NCBI GenBank assembly: GCA_949710005.1
Contig: OX453280.1
Span: forward strand, 15,544,733-15,608,732
DNA length: 64,000 nucleotides
Direction of reading: 5' to 3'
DNA from: Ricordea florida
Taxonomy: Eukaryota; Cnidaria; Anthozoa; Corallimorpharia; Ricordeidae
Shown here in pieces: positions 40,601 to 54,914 of the stretch. Positions within the stretch are counted from its first letter, which is position 1; each line of letters starts with the position of its first letter. A program made the position numbers and the translations under genes. The notes below the pieces were generated by a model. It searched no databases. It was given only the letters and a program-made list of their open reading frames with translations, and was not told where the DNA came from.

Positions 40601-43571
40601 CTGCATAGATAATGCCCTGTCCTACTTGTACAAATCTGCTAACTTTTGGAATTGCAAAGATTATCCAAGCCAAGATATCATAGAACAACTTTTATTTTAG
40701 GGGCCCACGCTTTGGTCTGAATCACGCATGCGTACTAACAAATAGTCTGATCTTGAATTCTGATTGAAATCGAATCGTTACAATCAAAATTTTCATCGCA
40801 AAATAAACTTTACTGCACACCACACTAAAACATGTATAGAAAAGATTCGAAATGATTCTATAACTTACCCCCCTAAATGACGGTCCTCCTGCCCATACAA
40901 TCTCTTATAATGTATTTTCACCAAAATCAGTCAGGTCGAGTTTCTTGGCAGCCAGCTGCAGGTATCGTATCTCAGCTTCTAGAGTAAGTACAAACACGGG
41001 ATAAAGTGCGTTTTAAAGTTCATTTCAAATGCTACAACATGGTGAAAATGGAATATTGATAACTAATTCGTGTAATGAGCACTGATTACATGAACTTTAG
41101 TACTCTCTGAGCCGTCTGCTCTAGATTTAGCTGCCTTAAGTCAATATCTTTACAGTCAAAACTCAATAAGATCGCAAATTACGAAATATCTGATTTTCTG
41201 CATAGATAATGCCCTGTCCTACTTGTACAAATCTGCTAACTTTTGGAATTGCAAAGATTATCCAAGCCAAGATATCATAGAACAACTTTTATTTTAGGGG
41301 CCCACGCTTTGGTCTGAATCACGCATGCGTACTAACAAATAGTCTGATCTTGAATTCTGATTGAAATCGAATCGTTACAATCAAAATTTTCATCGCAAAA
41401 TAAACTTTACTGCACACCACACTAAAACATGTATAGAAAAGATTCGAAATGATTCTATAACTTACCCCCCTAAATGACGGTCCTCCTGCCCATACAATCT
41501 CTTATAATGTATTTTCACCAAAATCAGTCAGGTCGAGTTTCTTGGCAGCCAGCTGCAGGTATCGTATCTCAGCTTCTAGAGTAAGTACAAACACGGGATA
41601 AAGTGCGTTTTAAAGTTCATTTCAAATGCTACAACATGGTGAAAATGGAATATTGATAACTAATTCGTGTAATGAGCACTGATTACATGAACTTTAGTAC
41701 TCTCTGAGCCGTCTGCTCTAGATTTAGCTGCCTTAAGTCAATATCTTTACAGTCAAAACTCATTAAGATCGCAAATTACGAAATATCTGATTTTCTGCAT
41801 AGATAATGCCCTGTCCTACTTGTACAAATCTGCTAACTTTTGGAATTGCAAAGATTATCCAAGCCAAGATATCATAGAACAACTTTTATTTTAGGGGCCC
41901 ACGCTTTGGTCTGAATCACGCATGCGTACTAACAAATAGTCTGATCTTGAATTCTGATTGAAATCGAATCGTTACAATCAAAATTTTCATCGCAAAATAA
42001 ACTTTACTGCACACCACACTAAAACATGTATAGAAAAGATTCGAAATGATTCTATAACTTACCCCCCTAAATGACGGTCCTCCTGCCCATACAATCTCTT
42101 ATAATGTATTTTCACCAAAATCAGTCAGGTCGAGTTTCTTGGCAGCCAGCTGCAGGTATCGTATCTCAGCTTCTAGAGTAAGTACAAACACGGGATAAAG
42201 TGCGTTTTAAAGTTCATTTCAAATGCTACAACATGGTGAAAATGGAATATTGATAACTAATTCGTGTAATGAGCACTGATTACATGAACTTTAGTACTCT
42301 CTGAGCCGTCTGCTCTAGATTTAGCTGCCTTAAGTCAATATCTTTACAGTCAAAACTCAATAAGATCGCAAATTACGAAATATCTGATTTTCTGCATAGA
42401 TAATGCCCTGTCCTACTTGTACAAATCTGCTAACTTTTGGAATTGCAAAGATTATCCAAGCCAAGATATCATAGAACAACTTTTATTTTAGGGGCCCACG
42501 CTTTGGTCTGAATCACGCATGCGTACTTGCAAATAGTCTGATCTTGAATTCTGATTGAAATCGAATCGTTACAATCAAAATTTTTATCGGAAAATAAACT
42601 TTACTGCACACCACACTAAAACATGTATAGAAAAGATTCGAAATGATTCTATAACTTACCCCCCTAAATGACGGTCCTCCTGCCCATACAATCTCTTATA
42701 ATGTATTTTCACCAAAATCAGTCAGGTCGAGTTTCTTGGCAGCCAGCTGCAGGTATCGTATCTCAGCTTCTAGAGTAAGTACAAACACGGGATAAAGTGC
42801 GTTTTAAAGTTCATTTCAAATGCTACAACATGGTGAAAATGGAATATTGATAACTAATTCGTGTAATGAGCACTGATTACATGAACTTTAGTACTCTCTC
42901 AGCCGTCTGCTCTAGATTTAGCTGCCTTAAGTCAATATCTTTACAGTCAAAACTCAATAAGATCGCAAATTACGAAATATCTGATTTTCTGCATAGATAA
43001 TGCCCTGTCCTACTTGTACAAATCTGCTAACTTTTGGAATTGCAAAGATTATCCAAGCCAAGATATCATAGAACAACTTTTATTTTAGGGGCCCACGCTT
43101 TGGTCTGAATCACGCATGCGTACTAACAAATAGTCTGATCTTGAATTCTGATTGAAATCGAATCGTTACAATCAAAATTTTTATCGGAAAATAAACTTTA
43201 CTGCACACCACACTAAAACATGTATAGAAAAGATTCGAAATGATTCTATAACTTACCCCCCTAAATGACGGTCCTCCTGCCCATACAATCTCTTATAATG
43301 TATTTTCACCAAAATCAGTCAGGTCGAGTTTCTTGGCAGCCAGCTGCAGGTATCGTATCTCAGCTTCTAGAGTAAGTACAAACACGGGATAAAGTGCGTT
43401 TTAAAGTTCATTTCAAATGCTACAACATGGTGAAAATGGAATATTGATAACTAATTCGTGTAATGAGCACTGATTACATGAACTTTAGTACTCTCTGAGC
43501 CGTCTGCTCTAGATTTAGCTGCCTTAAGTCAATATCTTTACAGTCAAAACTCAATAAGATCGCAAATTACG
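37602..43571. repeat. Units 64-73, first version of a complex duplicated block
   Basis: Units 64 and 66 carry the full 151-152TG/208T/213G haplotype; 65 has 120A; 67 has only 208T and 213G; 68 and 70 have A to T at 580 (CTCATTAAG); 69 and 71 are consensus; 72 has the full haplotype plus 523C; 73 has only 208T and 213G. Units 79-91 repeat this order with three extra units. Units 68-69 and 70-71 look like a two-unit duplication inside the block. Confidence 0.88.
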
Positions 43572-44168
43572 AAATATCTGATTTTCTGCATAGATAATGC
43601 CCTGTCCTACTTGTACAAATCTGCTAACTTTTGGAATTGCAAAGATTATCCAAGCCAAGATATCATAGAACAACTTTTATTTTAGGGGCCCACGCTTTGG
43701 TCTGAATCACGCATGCGTACTAACAAATAGTCTGATCTTGAATTCTGATTGAAATCGAATCGTTACAATCAAAATTTTCATCGCAAAATAAACTTTACTG
43801 CACACCACACTAAAACATGTATAGAAAAGATTCGAAATGATTCTATAACTTACCCCCCTAAATGACGGTCCTCCTGCCCATACAATCTCTTATAATGTAT
43901 TTTCACCAAAATCAGTCAGGTCGAGTTTCTTGGCAGCCAGCTGCAGGTATCGTATCTCAGCTTCTAGAGTAAATACAAACACGGGATAAAGTGCGTTTTA
44001 AAGTTCATTTCAAATGCTACAACATGGTGAAAATGGAATATTGATAACTAATTCGTGTAATAAGCACTGATTACATGAACTTTAGTACTCTCTGAGCCGT
44101 CTGCTCTAGATTTAGCTGCCTTAAGTCAATATCTTTACAGTCAAAACTCAATAAGATCGCAAATTACG

Positions 44169-44765
44169 AAATATCTGATTTTCTGCATAGATAATGCCCT
44201 GTCCTACTTGTACAAATCTGCTAACTTTTGGAATTGCAAAGATTATCCAAGCCAAGATATAATAGAACAACTTTTATTTTAGGGGCCCACGCTTTGGATT
44301 GAATCACGCATGCGTACTTGCAAATAGTCTGATCTTGAATTCTGATTGAAATCGAATCGTTACAATCAAAATTTTTATCGCAAAATAAACTTTACTGCAC
44401 ACCACACTAAAACATGTATAGAAAAGATTCGAAATGATTCTATAACTTACCCCCCTAAATGACGGTCCTCCTGCCCATACAATCTCTTATAATGTATTTT
44501 CACCAAAATCAGTCAGGTCGAGTTTCTTGGCAGCCAGCTGCAGGTATCGTATCTCAGCTTCTAGAGTAAGTACAAACACGGGATAAAGTGCGTTTTAAAG
44601 TTCATTTCAAATGCTACAACATGGTGAAAATGGAATATTGATAACTAATTCGTGTAATGAGCACTGATTACATGAACTTTAGTACTCTCTGAGCCGTCTG
44701 CTCTAGATTTAGCTGCCTTAAGTCAATATCTTTACAGTCAAAACTCAATAAGATCGCAAATTACG
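44169..44765. repeat. Unit 75, the most diverged copy
   Basis: This unit carries C to A at phase 93 (GATATAATAG), TC to AT at 130-131 (TTGGATTG), 151-152TG and 208T, but keeps C at 213. It therefore has only part of the linked 151/152/208/213 haplotype plus three private changes, all clustered between phase 93 and 208. It could be an ancestral form of the haplotype or a recombinant. It has no counterpart in the second version of the block (units 79-92). Confidence 0.85.
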
Positions 44766-45362
44766 AAATATCTGATTTTCTGCATAGATAATGCCCTGTC
44801 CTACTTGTACAAATCTGCTAACTTTTGGAATTGCAAAGATTATCCAAGCCAAGATATCATAGAACAACTTTTATTTTAGGGGCCCACGCTTTGGTCTGAA
44901 TCACGCATGCGTACTAACAAATAGTCTGATCTTGAATTCTGATTGAAATCGAATCGTTACAATCAAAATTTTCATCGCAAAATAAACTTTACTGCACACC
45001 ACACTAAAACATGTATAGAAAAGATTCGAAATGATTCTATAACTTACCCCCTCAAATGACGGTCCTCCTGCCCATACAATCTCTTATAATGTATTTTCAC
45101 CAAAATCAGTCAGGTCGAGTTTCTTGGCAGCCAGCTGCAGGTATCGTATCTCAGCTTCTAGAGTAAGTACAAACACGGGATAAAGTGCGTTTTAAAGTTC
45201 ATTTCAAATGCTACAACATGGTGAAAATGGAATATTGATAACTAATTCGTGTAATAAGCACTGATTACATGAACTTTGGTACTCTCTGAGCCGTCTGCTC
45301 TAGATTTAGCTGCCTTAAGTCAATATCTTTACAGTCAAAACTCAATAAGATCGCAAATTACG
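44766..45362. repeat. Unit 76, marker unit shared with unit 92
   Basis: Changes are 287-288 CT to TC (ACCCCCTCAAATG), G to A at 491 (TAATAAGC) and A to G at 513 (TTTGGTAC). Unit 92 carries the identical set 9552 bp (16 units) downstream. Unit 74 shares only 491A and adds a private G to A at 402, which alters the plus-strand GTAAGT string. Confidence 0.88.
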
Positions 45363-46556
45363 AAATATCTGATTTTCTGCATAGATAATGCCCTGTCCTA
45401 CTTGTACAAATCTGCTAACTTTTGGAATTGCAAAGATTATCCAAGCCAAGATATCATAGAACAACTTTTATTTTAGGGGCCCACGCTTTGGTCTGAATCA
45501 CGCATGCGTACTAACAAATAGTCTGATCTTGAATTCTGATTGAAATCGAATCGTTACAATCAAAATTTTCATCGCAAAATAAACTTTACTGCACACCACA
45601 CTAAAACATGTATAGAAAAGATTCGAAATGATTCTATAACTTACCCCCCTAAATGACGGTCCTCCTGCCCATACAATCTCTTATAATGTATTTTCACCAA
45701 AATCAGTCAGGTCGAGTTTCTTGGCAGCCAGCTGCAGGTATCGTATCTCAGCTTCTAGAGTAAGTACAAACACGGGATAAAGTGCGTTTTAAAGTTCATT
45801 TCAAATGCTACAACATGGTGAAAATGGAATATTGATAACTAATTCGTGTAATGAGCACTGATTACATGAACTTTAGTACTCTCTGAGCCGTCTGCTCTAG
45901 ATTTAGCTGCCTTAAGTCAATATCTTTACAGTCAAAACTCAATAAGATCGCAAATTACGAAATATCTGATTTTCTGCATAGATAATGCCCTGTCCTACTT
46001 GTACAAATCTGCTAACTTTTGGAATTGCAAAGATTATCCAAGCCAAGATATCATAGAACAACTTTTATTTTAGGGGCCCACGCTTTGGTCTGAATCACGC
46101 ATGCGTACTAACAAATAGTCTGATCTTGAATTCTGATTGAAATCGAATCGTTACAATCAAAATTTTCATCGCAAAATAAACTTTACTGCACACCACACTA
46201 AAACATGTATAGAAAAGATTCGAAATGATTCTATAACTTACCCCCCTAAATGACGGTCCTCCTGCCCATACAATCTCTTATAATGTATTTTCACCAAAAT
46301 CAGTCAGGTCGAGTTTCTTGGCAGCCAGCTGCAGGTATCGTATCTCAGCTTCTAGAGTAAGTACAAACACGGGATAAAGTGCGTTTTAAAGTTCATTTCA
46401 AATGCTACAACATGGTGAAAATGGAATATTGATAACTAATTCGTGTAATGAGCACTGATTACATGAACTTTAGTACTCTCTGAGCCGTCTGCTCTAGATT
46501 TAGCTGCCTTAAGTCAATATCTTTACAGTCAAAACTCAATAAGATCGCAAATTACG

Positions 46557-49500
46557 AAATATCTGATTTTCTGCATAGATAATGCCCTGTCCTACTTGTA
46601 CAAATCTGCTAACTTTTGGAATTGCAAAGATTATCCAAGCCAAGATATCATAGAACAACTTTTATTTTAGGGGCCCACGCTTTGGTCTGAATCACGCATG
46701 CGTACTTGCAAATAGTCTGATCTTGAATTCTGATTGAAATCGAATCGTTACAATCAAAATTTTTATCGGAAAATAAACTTTACTGCACACCACACTAAAA
46801 CATGTATAGAAAAGATTCGAAATGATTCTATAACTTACCCCCCTAAATGACGGTCCTCCTGCCCATACAATCTCTTATAATGTATTTTCACCAAAATCAG
46901 TCAGGTCGAGTTTCTTGGCAGCCAGCTGCAGGTATCGTATCTCAGCTTCTAGAGTAAGTACAAACACGGGATAAAGTGCGTTTTAAAGTTCATTTCAAAT
47001 GCTACAACATGGTGAAAATGGAATATTGATAACTAATTCGTGTAATGAGCACTGATTACATGAACTTTAGTACTCTCTGAGCCGTCTGCTCTAGATTTAG
47101 CTGCCTTAAGTCAATATCTTTACAGTCAAAACTCAATAAGATCGCAAATTACGAAATATCTGATTTTCTGCATAGATAATGCCCTGTCCTACTTGTACAA
47201 ATCTGCTAACTTTTGGAATTGCAAAGATTATCCAAGCCAAGATATCATAGAACAACTTTTATTTTAGGGGCCAACGCTTTGGTCTGAATCACGCATGCGT
47301 ACTAACAAATAGTCTGATCTTGAATTCTGATTGAAATCGAATCGTTACAATCAAAATTTTCATCGCAAAATAAACTTTACTGCACACCACACTAAAACAT
47401 GTATAGAAAAGATTCGAAATGATTCTATAACTTACCCCCCTAAATGACGGTCCTCCTGCCCATACAATCTCTTATAATGTATTTTCACCAAAATCAGTCA
47501 GGTCGAGTTTCTTGGCAGCCAGCTGCAGGTATCGTATCTCAGCTTCTAGAGTAAGTACAAACACGGGATAAAGTGCGTTTTAAAGTTCATTTCAAATGCT
47601 ACAACATGGTGAAAATGGAATATTGATAACTAATTCGTGTAATGAGCACTGATTACATGAACTTTAGTACTCTCTGAGCCGTCTGCTCTAGATTTAGCTG
47701 CCTTAAGTCAATATCTTTACAGTCAAAACTCAATAAGATCGCAAATTACGAAATATCTGATTTTCTGCATAGATAATGCCCTGTCCTACTTGTACAAATC
47801 TGCTAACTTTTGGAATTGCAAAGATTATCCAAGCCAAGATATCATAGAACAACTTTTATTTTAGGGGCCCACGCTTTGGTCTGAATCACGCATGCGTACT
47901 TGCAAATAGTCTGATCTTGAATTCTGATTGAAATCGAATCGTTACAATCAAAATTTTTATCGGAAAATAAACTTTACTGCACACCACACTAAAACATGTA
48001 TAGAAAAGATTCGAAATGATTCTATAACTTACCCCCCTAAATGACGGTCCTCCTGCCCATACAATCTCTTATAATGTATTTTCACCAAAATCAGTCAGGT
48101 CGAGTTTCTTGGCAGCCAGCTGCAGGTATCGTATCTCAGCTTCTAGAGTAAGTACAAACACGGGATAAAGTGCGTTTTAAAGTTCATTTCAAATGCTACA
48201 ACATGGTGAAAATGGAATATTGATAACTAATTCGTGTAATGAGCACTGATTACATGAACTTTAGTACTCTCTGAGCCGTCTGCTCTAGATTTAGCTGCCT
48301 TAAGTCAATATCTTTACAGTCAAAACTCAATAAGATCGCAAATTACGAAATATCTGATTTTCTGCATAGATAATGCCCTGTCCTACTTGTACAAATCTGC
48401 TAACTTTTGGAATTGCAAAGATTATCCAAGCCAAGATATCATAGAACAACTTTTATTTTAGGGGCCCACGCTTTGGTCTGAATCACGCATGCGTACTAAC
48501 AAATAGTCTGATCTTGAATTCTGATTGAAATCGAATCGTTACAATCAAAATTTTTATCGGAAAATAAACTTTACTGCACACCACACTAAAACATGTATAG
48601 AAAAGATTCGAAATGATTCTATAACTTACCCCCCTAAATGACGGTCCTCCTGCCCATACAATCTCTTATAATGTATTTTCACCAAAATCAGTCAGGTCGA
48701 GTTTCTTGGCAGCCAGCTGCAGGTATCGTATCTCAGCTTCTAGAGTAAGTACAAACACGGGATAAAGTGCGTTTTAAAGTTCATTTCAAATGCTACAACA
48801 TGGTGAAAATGGAATATTGATAACTAATTCGTGTAATGAGCACTGATTACATGAACTTTAGTACTCTCTGAGCCGTCTGCTCTAGATTTAGCTGCCTTAA
48901 GTCAATATCTTTACAGTCAAAACTCAATAAGATCGCAAATTACGAAATATCTGATTTTCTGCATAGATAATGCCCTGTCCTACTTGTACAAATCTGCTAA
49001 CTTTTGGAATTGCAAAGATTATCCAAGCCAAGATATCATAGAACAACTTTTATTTTAGGGGCCCACGCTTTGGTCTGAATCACGCATGCGTACTAACAAA
49101 TAGTCTGATCTTGAATTCTGATTGAAATCGAATCGTTACAATCAAAATTTTCATCGCAAAATAAACTTTACTGCACACCACACTAAAACATGTATAGAAA
49201 AGATTCGAAATGATTCTATAACTTACCCCCCTAAATGACGGTCCTCCTGCCCATACAATCTCTTATAATGTATTTTCACCAAAATCAGTCAGGTCGAGTT
49301 TCTTGGCAGCCAGCTGCAGGTATCGTATCTCAGCTTCTAGAGTAAGTACAAACACGGGATAAAGTGCGTTTTAAAGTTCATTTCAAATGCTACAACATGG
49401 TGAAAATGGAATATTGATAACTAATTCGTGTAATGAGCACTGATTACATGAACTTTAGTACTCTCTGAGCCGTCTGCTCTAGATTTAGCTGCCTTAAGTC

Positions 49501-52500
49501 AATATCTTTACAGTCAAAACTCATTAAGATCGCAAATTACGAAATATCTGATTTTCTGCATAGATAATGCCCTGTCCTACTTGTACAAATCTGCTAACTT
49601 TTGGAATTGCAAAGATTATCCAAGCCAAGATATCATAGAACAACTTTTATTTTAGGGGCCCACGCTTTGGTCTGAATCACGCATGCGTACTAACAAATAG
49701 TCTGATCTTGAATTCTGATTGAAATCGAATCGTTACAATCAAAATTTTCATCGCAAAATAAACTTTACTGCACACCACACTAAAACATGTATAGAAAAGA
49801 TTCGAAATGATTCTATAACTTACCCCCCTAAATGACGGTCCTCCTGCCCATACAATCTCTTATAATGTATTTTCACCAAAATCAGTCAGGTCGAGTTTCT
49901 TGGCAGCCAGCTGCAGGTATCGTATCTCAGCTTCTAGAGTAAGTACAAACACGGGATAAAGTGCGTTTTAAAGTTCATTTCAAATGCTACAACATGGTGA
50001 AAATGGAATATTGATAACTAATTCGTGTAATGAGCACTGATTACATGAACTTTAGTACTCTCTGAGCCGTCTGCTCTAGATTTAGCTGCCTTAAGTCAAT
50101 ATCTTTACAGTCAAAACTCAATAAGATCGCAAATTACGAAATATCTGATTTTCTGCATAGATAATGCCCTGTCCTACTTGTACAAATCTGCTAACTTTTG
50201 GAATTGCAAAGATTATCCAAGCCAAGATATCATAGAACAACTTTTATTTTAGGGGCCCACGCTTTGGTCTGAATCACGCATGCGTACTAACAAATAGTCT
50301 GATCTTGAATTCTGATTGAAATCGAATCGTTACAATCAAAATTTTCATCGCAAAATAAACTTTACTGCACACCACACTAAAACATGTATAGAAAAGATTC
50401 GAAATGATTCTATAACTTACCCCCCTAAATGACGGTCCTCCTGCCCATACAATCTCTTATAATGTATTTTCACCAAAATCAGTCAGGTCGAGTTTCTTGG
50501 CAGCCAGCTGCAGGTATCGTATCTCAGCTTCTAGAGTAAGTACAAACACGGGATAAAGTGCGTTTTAAAGTTCATTTCAAATGCTACAACATGGTGAAAA
50601 TGGAATATTGATAACTAATTCGTGTAATGAGCACTGATTACATGAACTTTAGTACTCTCTGAGCCGTCTGCTCTAGATTTAGCTGCCTTAAGTCAATATC
50701 TTTACAGTCAAAACTCAATAAGATCGCAAATTACGAAATATCTGATTTTCTGCATAGATAATGCCCTGTCCTACTTGTACAAATCTGCTAACTTTTGGAA
50801 TTGCAAAGATTATCCAAGCCAAGATATCATAGAACAACTTTTATTTTAGGGGCCCACGCTTTGGTCTGAATCACGCATGCGTACTAACAAATAGTCTGAT
50901 CTTGAATTCTGATTGAAATCGAATCGTTACAATCAAAATTTTCATCGCAAAATAAACTTTACTGCACACCACACTAAAACATGTATAGAAAAGATTCGAA
51001 ATGATTCTATAACTTACCCCCCTAAATGACGGTCCTCCTGCCCATACAATCTCTTATAATGTATTTTCACCAAAATCAGTCAGGTCGAGTTTCTTGGCAG
51101 CCAGCTGCAGGTATCGTATCTCAGCTTCTAGAGTAAGTACAAACACGGGATAAAGTGCGTTTTAAAGTTCATTTCAAATGCTACAACATGGTGAAAATGG
51201 AATATTGATAACTAATTCGTGTAATGAGCACTGATTACATGAACTTTAGTACTCTCTGAGCCGTCTGCTCTAGATTTAGCTGCCTTAAGTCAATATCTTT
51301 ACAGTCAAAACTCATTAAGATCGCAAATTACGAAATATCTGATTTTCTGCATAGATAATGCCCTGTCCTACTTGTACAAATCTGCTAACTTTTGGAATTG
51401 CAAAGATTATCCAAGCCAAGATATCATAGAACAACTTTTATTTTAGGGGCCCACGCTTTGGTCTGAATCACGCATGCGTACTAACAAATAGTCTGATCTT
51501 GAATTCTGATTGAAATCGAATCGTTACAATCAAAATTTTCATCGCAAAATAAACTTTACTGCACACCACACTAAAACATGTATAGAAAAGATTCGAAATG
51601 ATTCTATAACTTACCCCCCTAAATGACGGTCCTCCTGCCCATACAATCTCTTATAATGTATTTTCACCAAAATCAGTCAGGTCGAGTTTCTTGGCAGCCA
51701 GCTGCAGGTATCGTATCTCAGCTTCTAGAGTAAGTACAAACACGGGATAAAGTGCGTTTTAAAGTTCATTTCAAATGCTACAACATGGTGAAAATGGAAT
51801 ATTGATAACTAATTCGTGTAATGAGCACTGATTACATGAACTTTAGTACTCTCTGAGCCGTCTGCTCTAGATTTAGCTGCCTTAAGTCAATATCTTTACA
51901 GTCAAAACTCAATAAGATCGCAAATTACGAAATATCTGATTTTCTGCATAGATAATGCCCTGTCCTACTTGTACAAATCTGCTAACTTTTGGAATTGCAA
52001 AGATTATCCAAGCCAAGATATCATAGAACAACTTTTATTTTAGGGGCCCACGCTTTGGTCTGAATCACGCATGCGTACTAACAAATAGTCTGATCTTGAA
52101 TTCTGATTGAAATCGAATCGTTACAATCAAAATTTTCATCGCAAAATAAACTTTACTGCACACCACACTAAAACATGTATAGAAAAGATTCGAAATGATT
52201 CTATAACTTACCCCCCTAAATGACGGTCCTCCTGCCCATACAATCTCTTATAATGTATTTTCACCAAAATCAGTCAGGTCGAGTTTCTTGGCAGCCAGCT
52301 GCAGGTATCGTATCTCAGCTTCTAGAGTAAGTACAAACACGGGATAAAGTGCGTTTTAAAGTTCATTTCAAATGCTACAACATGGTGAAAATGGAATATT
52401 GATAACTAATTCGTGTAATGAGCACTGATTACATGAACTTTAGTACTCTCTGAGCCGTCTGCTCTAGATTTAGCTGCCTTAAGTCAATATCTTTACAGTC

Positions 52501-54317
52501 AAAACTCATTAAGATCGCAAATTACGAAATATCTGATTTTCTGCATAGATAATGCCCTGTCCTACTTGTACAAATCTGCTAACTTTTGGAATTGCAAAGA
52601 TTATCCAAGCCAAGATATCATAGAACAACTTTTATTTTAGGGGCCCACGCTTTGGTCTGAATCACGCATGCGTACTAACAAATAGTCTGATCTTGAATTC
52701 TGATTGAAATCGAATCGTTACAATCAAAATTTTCATCGCAAAATAAACTTTACTGCACACCACACTAAAACATGTATAGAAAAGATTCGAAATGATTCTA
52801 TAACTTACCCCCCTAAATGACGGTCCTCCTGCCCATACAATCTCTTATAATGTATTTTCACCAAAATCAGTCAGGTCGAGTTTCTTGGCAGCCAGCTGCA
52901 GGTATCGTATCTCAGCTTCTAGAGTAAGTACAAACACGGGATAAAGTGCGTTTTAAAGTTCATTTCAAATGCTACAACATGGTGAAAATGGAATATTGAT
53001 AACTAATTCGTGTAATGAGCACTGATTACATGAACTTTAGTACTCTCTGAGCCGTCTGCTCTAGATTTAGCTGCCTTAAGTCAATATCTTTACAGTCAAA
53101 ACTCAATAAGATCGCAAATTACGAAATATCTGATTTTCTGCATAGATAATGCCCTGTCCTACTTGTACAAATCTGCTAACTTTTGGAATTGCAAAGATTA
53201 TCCAAGCCAAGATATCATAGAACAACTTTTATTTTAGGGGCCCACGCTTTGGTCTGAATCACGCATGCGTACTTGCAAATAGTCTGATCTTGAATTCTGA
53301 TTGAAATCGAATCGTTACAATCAAAATTTTTATCGGAAAATAAACTTTACTGCACACCACACTAAAACATGTATAGAAAAGATTCGAAATGATTCTATAA
53401 CTTACCCCCCTAAATGACGGTCCTCCTGCCCATACAATCTCTTATAATGTATTTTCACCAAAATCAGTCAGGTCGAGTTTCTTGGCAGCCAGCTGCAGGT
53501 ATCGTATCTCAGCTTCTAGAGTAAGTACAAACACGGGATAAAGTGCGTTTTAAAGTTCATTTCAAATGCTACAACATGGTGAAAATGGAATATTGATAAC
53601 TAATTCGTGTAATGAGCACTGATTACATGAACTTTAGTACTCTCTCAGCCGTCTGCTCTAGATTTAGCTGCCTTAAGTCAATATCTTTACAGTCAAAACT
53701 CAATAAGATCGCAAATTACGAAATATCTGATTTTCTGCATAGATAATGCCCTGTCCTACTTGTACAAATCTGCTAACTTTTGGAATTGCAAAGATTATCC
53801 AAGCCAAGATATCATAGAACAACTTTTATTTTAGGGGCCCACGCTTTGGTCTGAATCACGCATGCGTACTAACAAATAGTCTGATCTTGAATTCTGATTG
53901 AAATCGAATCGTTACAATCAAAATTTTTATCGGAAAATAAACTTTACTGCACACCACACTAAAACATGTATAGAAAAGATTCGAAATGATTCTATAACTT
54001 ACCCCCCTAAATGACGGTCCTCCTGCCCATACAATCTCTTATAATGTATTTTCACCAAAATCAGTCAGGTCGAGTTTCTTGGCAGCCAGCTGCAGGTATC
54101 GTATCTCAGCTTCTAGAGTAAGTACAAACACGGGATAAAGTGCGTTTTAAAGTTCATTTCAAATGCTACAACATGGTGAAAATGGAATATTGATAACTAA
54201 TTCGTGTAATGAGCACTGATTACATGAACTTTAGTACTCTCTGAGCCGTCTGCTCTAGATTTAGCTGCCTTAAGTCAATATCTTTACAGTCAAAACTCAA
54301 TAAGATCGCAAATTACG
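46557..54317. repeat. Units 79-91, second version of the complex block with three extra units
   Basis: Units 79-83 match units 64-68 (15 units apart), and units 87-91 match 69-73 (18 units apart). Three extra units, placeable as 84-86, account for the shift. The 580T marker therefore occurs in 83, 86 and 88 here instead of in 68 and 70. The following unit 92 matches unit 76, not 74, so the two versions also differ by absence of the counterparts of units 74-75. Confidence 0.85.
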
Positions 54318-54914
54318 AAATATCTGATTTTCTGCATAGATAATGCCCTGTCCTACTTGTACAAATCTGCTAACTTTTGGAATTGCAAAGATTATCCAAG
54401 CCAAGATATCATAGAACAACTTTTATTTTAGGGGCCCACGCTTTGGTCTGAATCACGCATGCGTACTAACAAATAGTCTGATCTTGAATTCTGATTGAAA
54501 TCGAATCGTTACAATCAAAATTTTCATCGCAAAATAAACTTTACTGCACACCACACTAAAACATGTATAGAAAAGATTCGAAATGATTCTATAACTTACC
54601 CCCTCAAATGACGGTCCTCCTGCCCATACAATCTCTTATAATGTATTTTCACCAAAATCAGTCAGGTCGAGTTTCTTGGCAGCCAGCTGCAGGTATCGTA
54701 TCTCAGCTTCTAGAGTAAGTACAAACACGGGATAAAGTGCGTTTTAAAGTTCATTTCAAATGCTACAACATGGTGAAAATGGAATATTGATAACTAATTC
54801 GTGTAATAAGCACTGATTACATGAACTTTGGTACTCTCTGAGCCGTCTGCTCTAGATTTAGCTGCCTTAAGTCAATATCTTTACAGTCAAAACTCAATAA
54901 GATCGCAAATTACG
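54318..54914. repeat. Unit 92, copy of marker unit 76
   Basis: It has the same 287-288TC, 491A and 513G set as unit 76. It directly follows unit 91 (208T/213G only), whereas unit 76 is separated from the equivalent unit 73 by units 74 and 75. This is the direct evidence for a two-unit difference between the two versions of the block. Confidence 0.88.

Noticed and set aside
45276..45476. 66-codon plus-strand frame as a gene (also at 54828-55028; 65-codon versions at 12444, 14235, 15429)
   Set aside because: Starts exist only because of satellite point variants giving TTG or GTG; the body is the same frame found open in every unit, lacks ATG, shows mostly replacement changes and matches no family I recognise.
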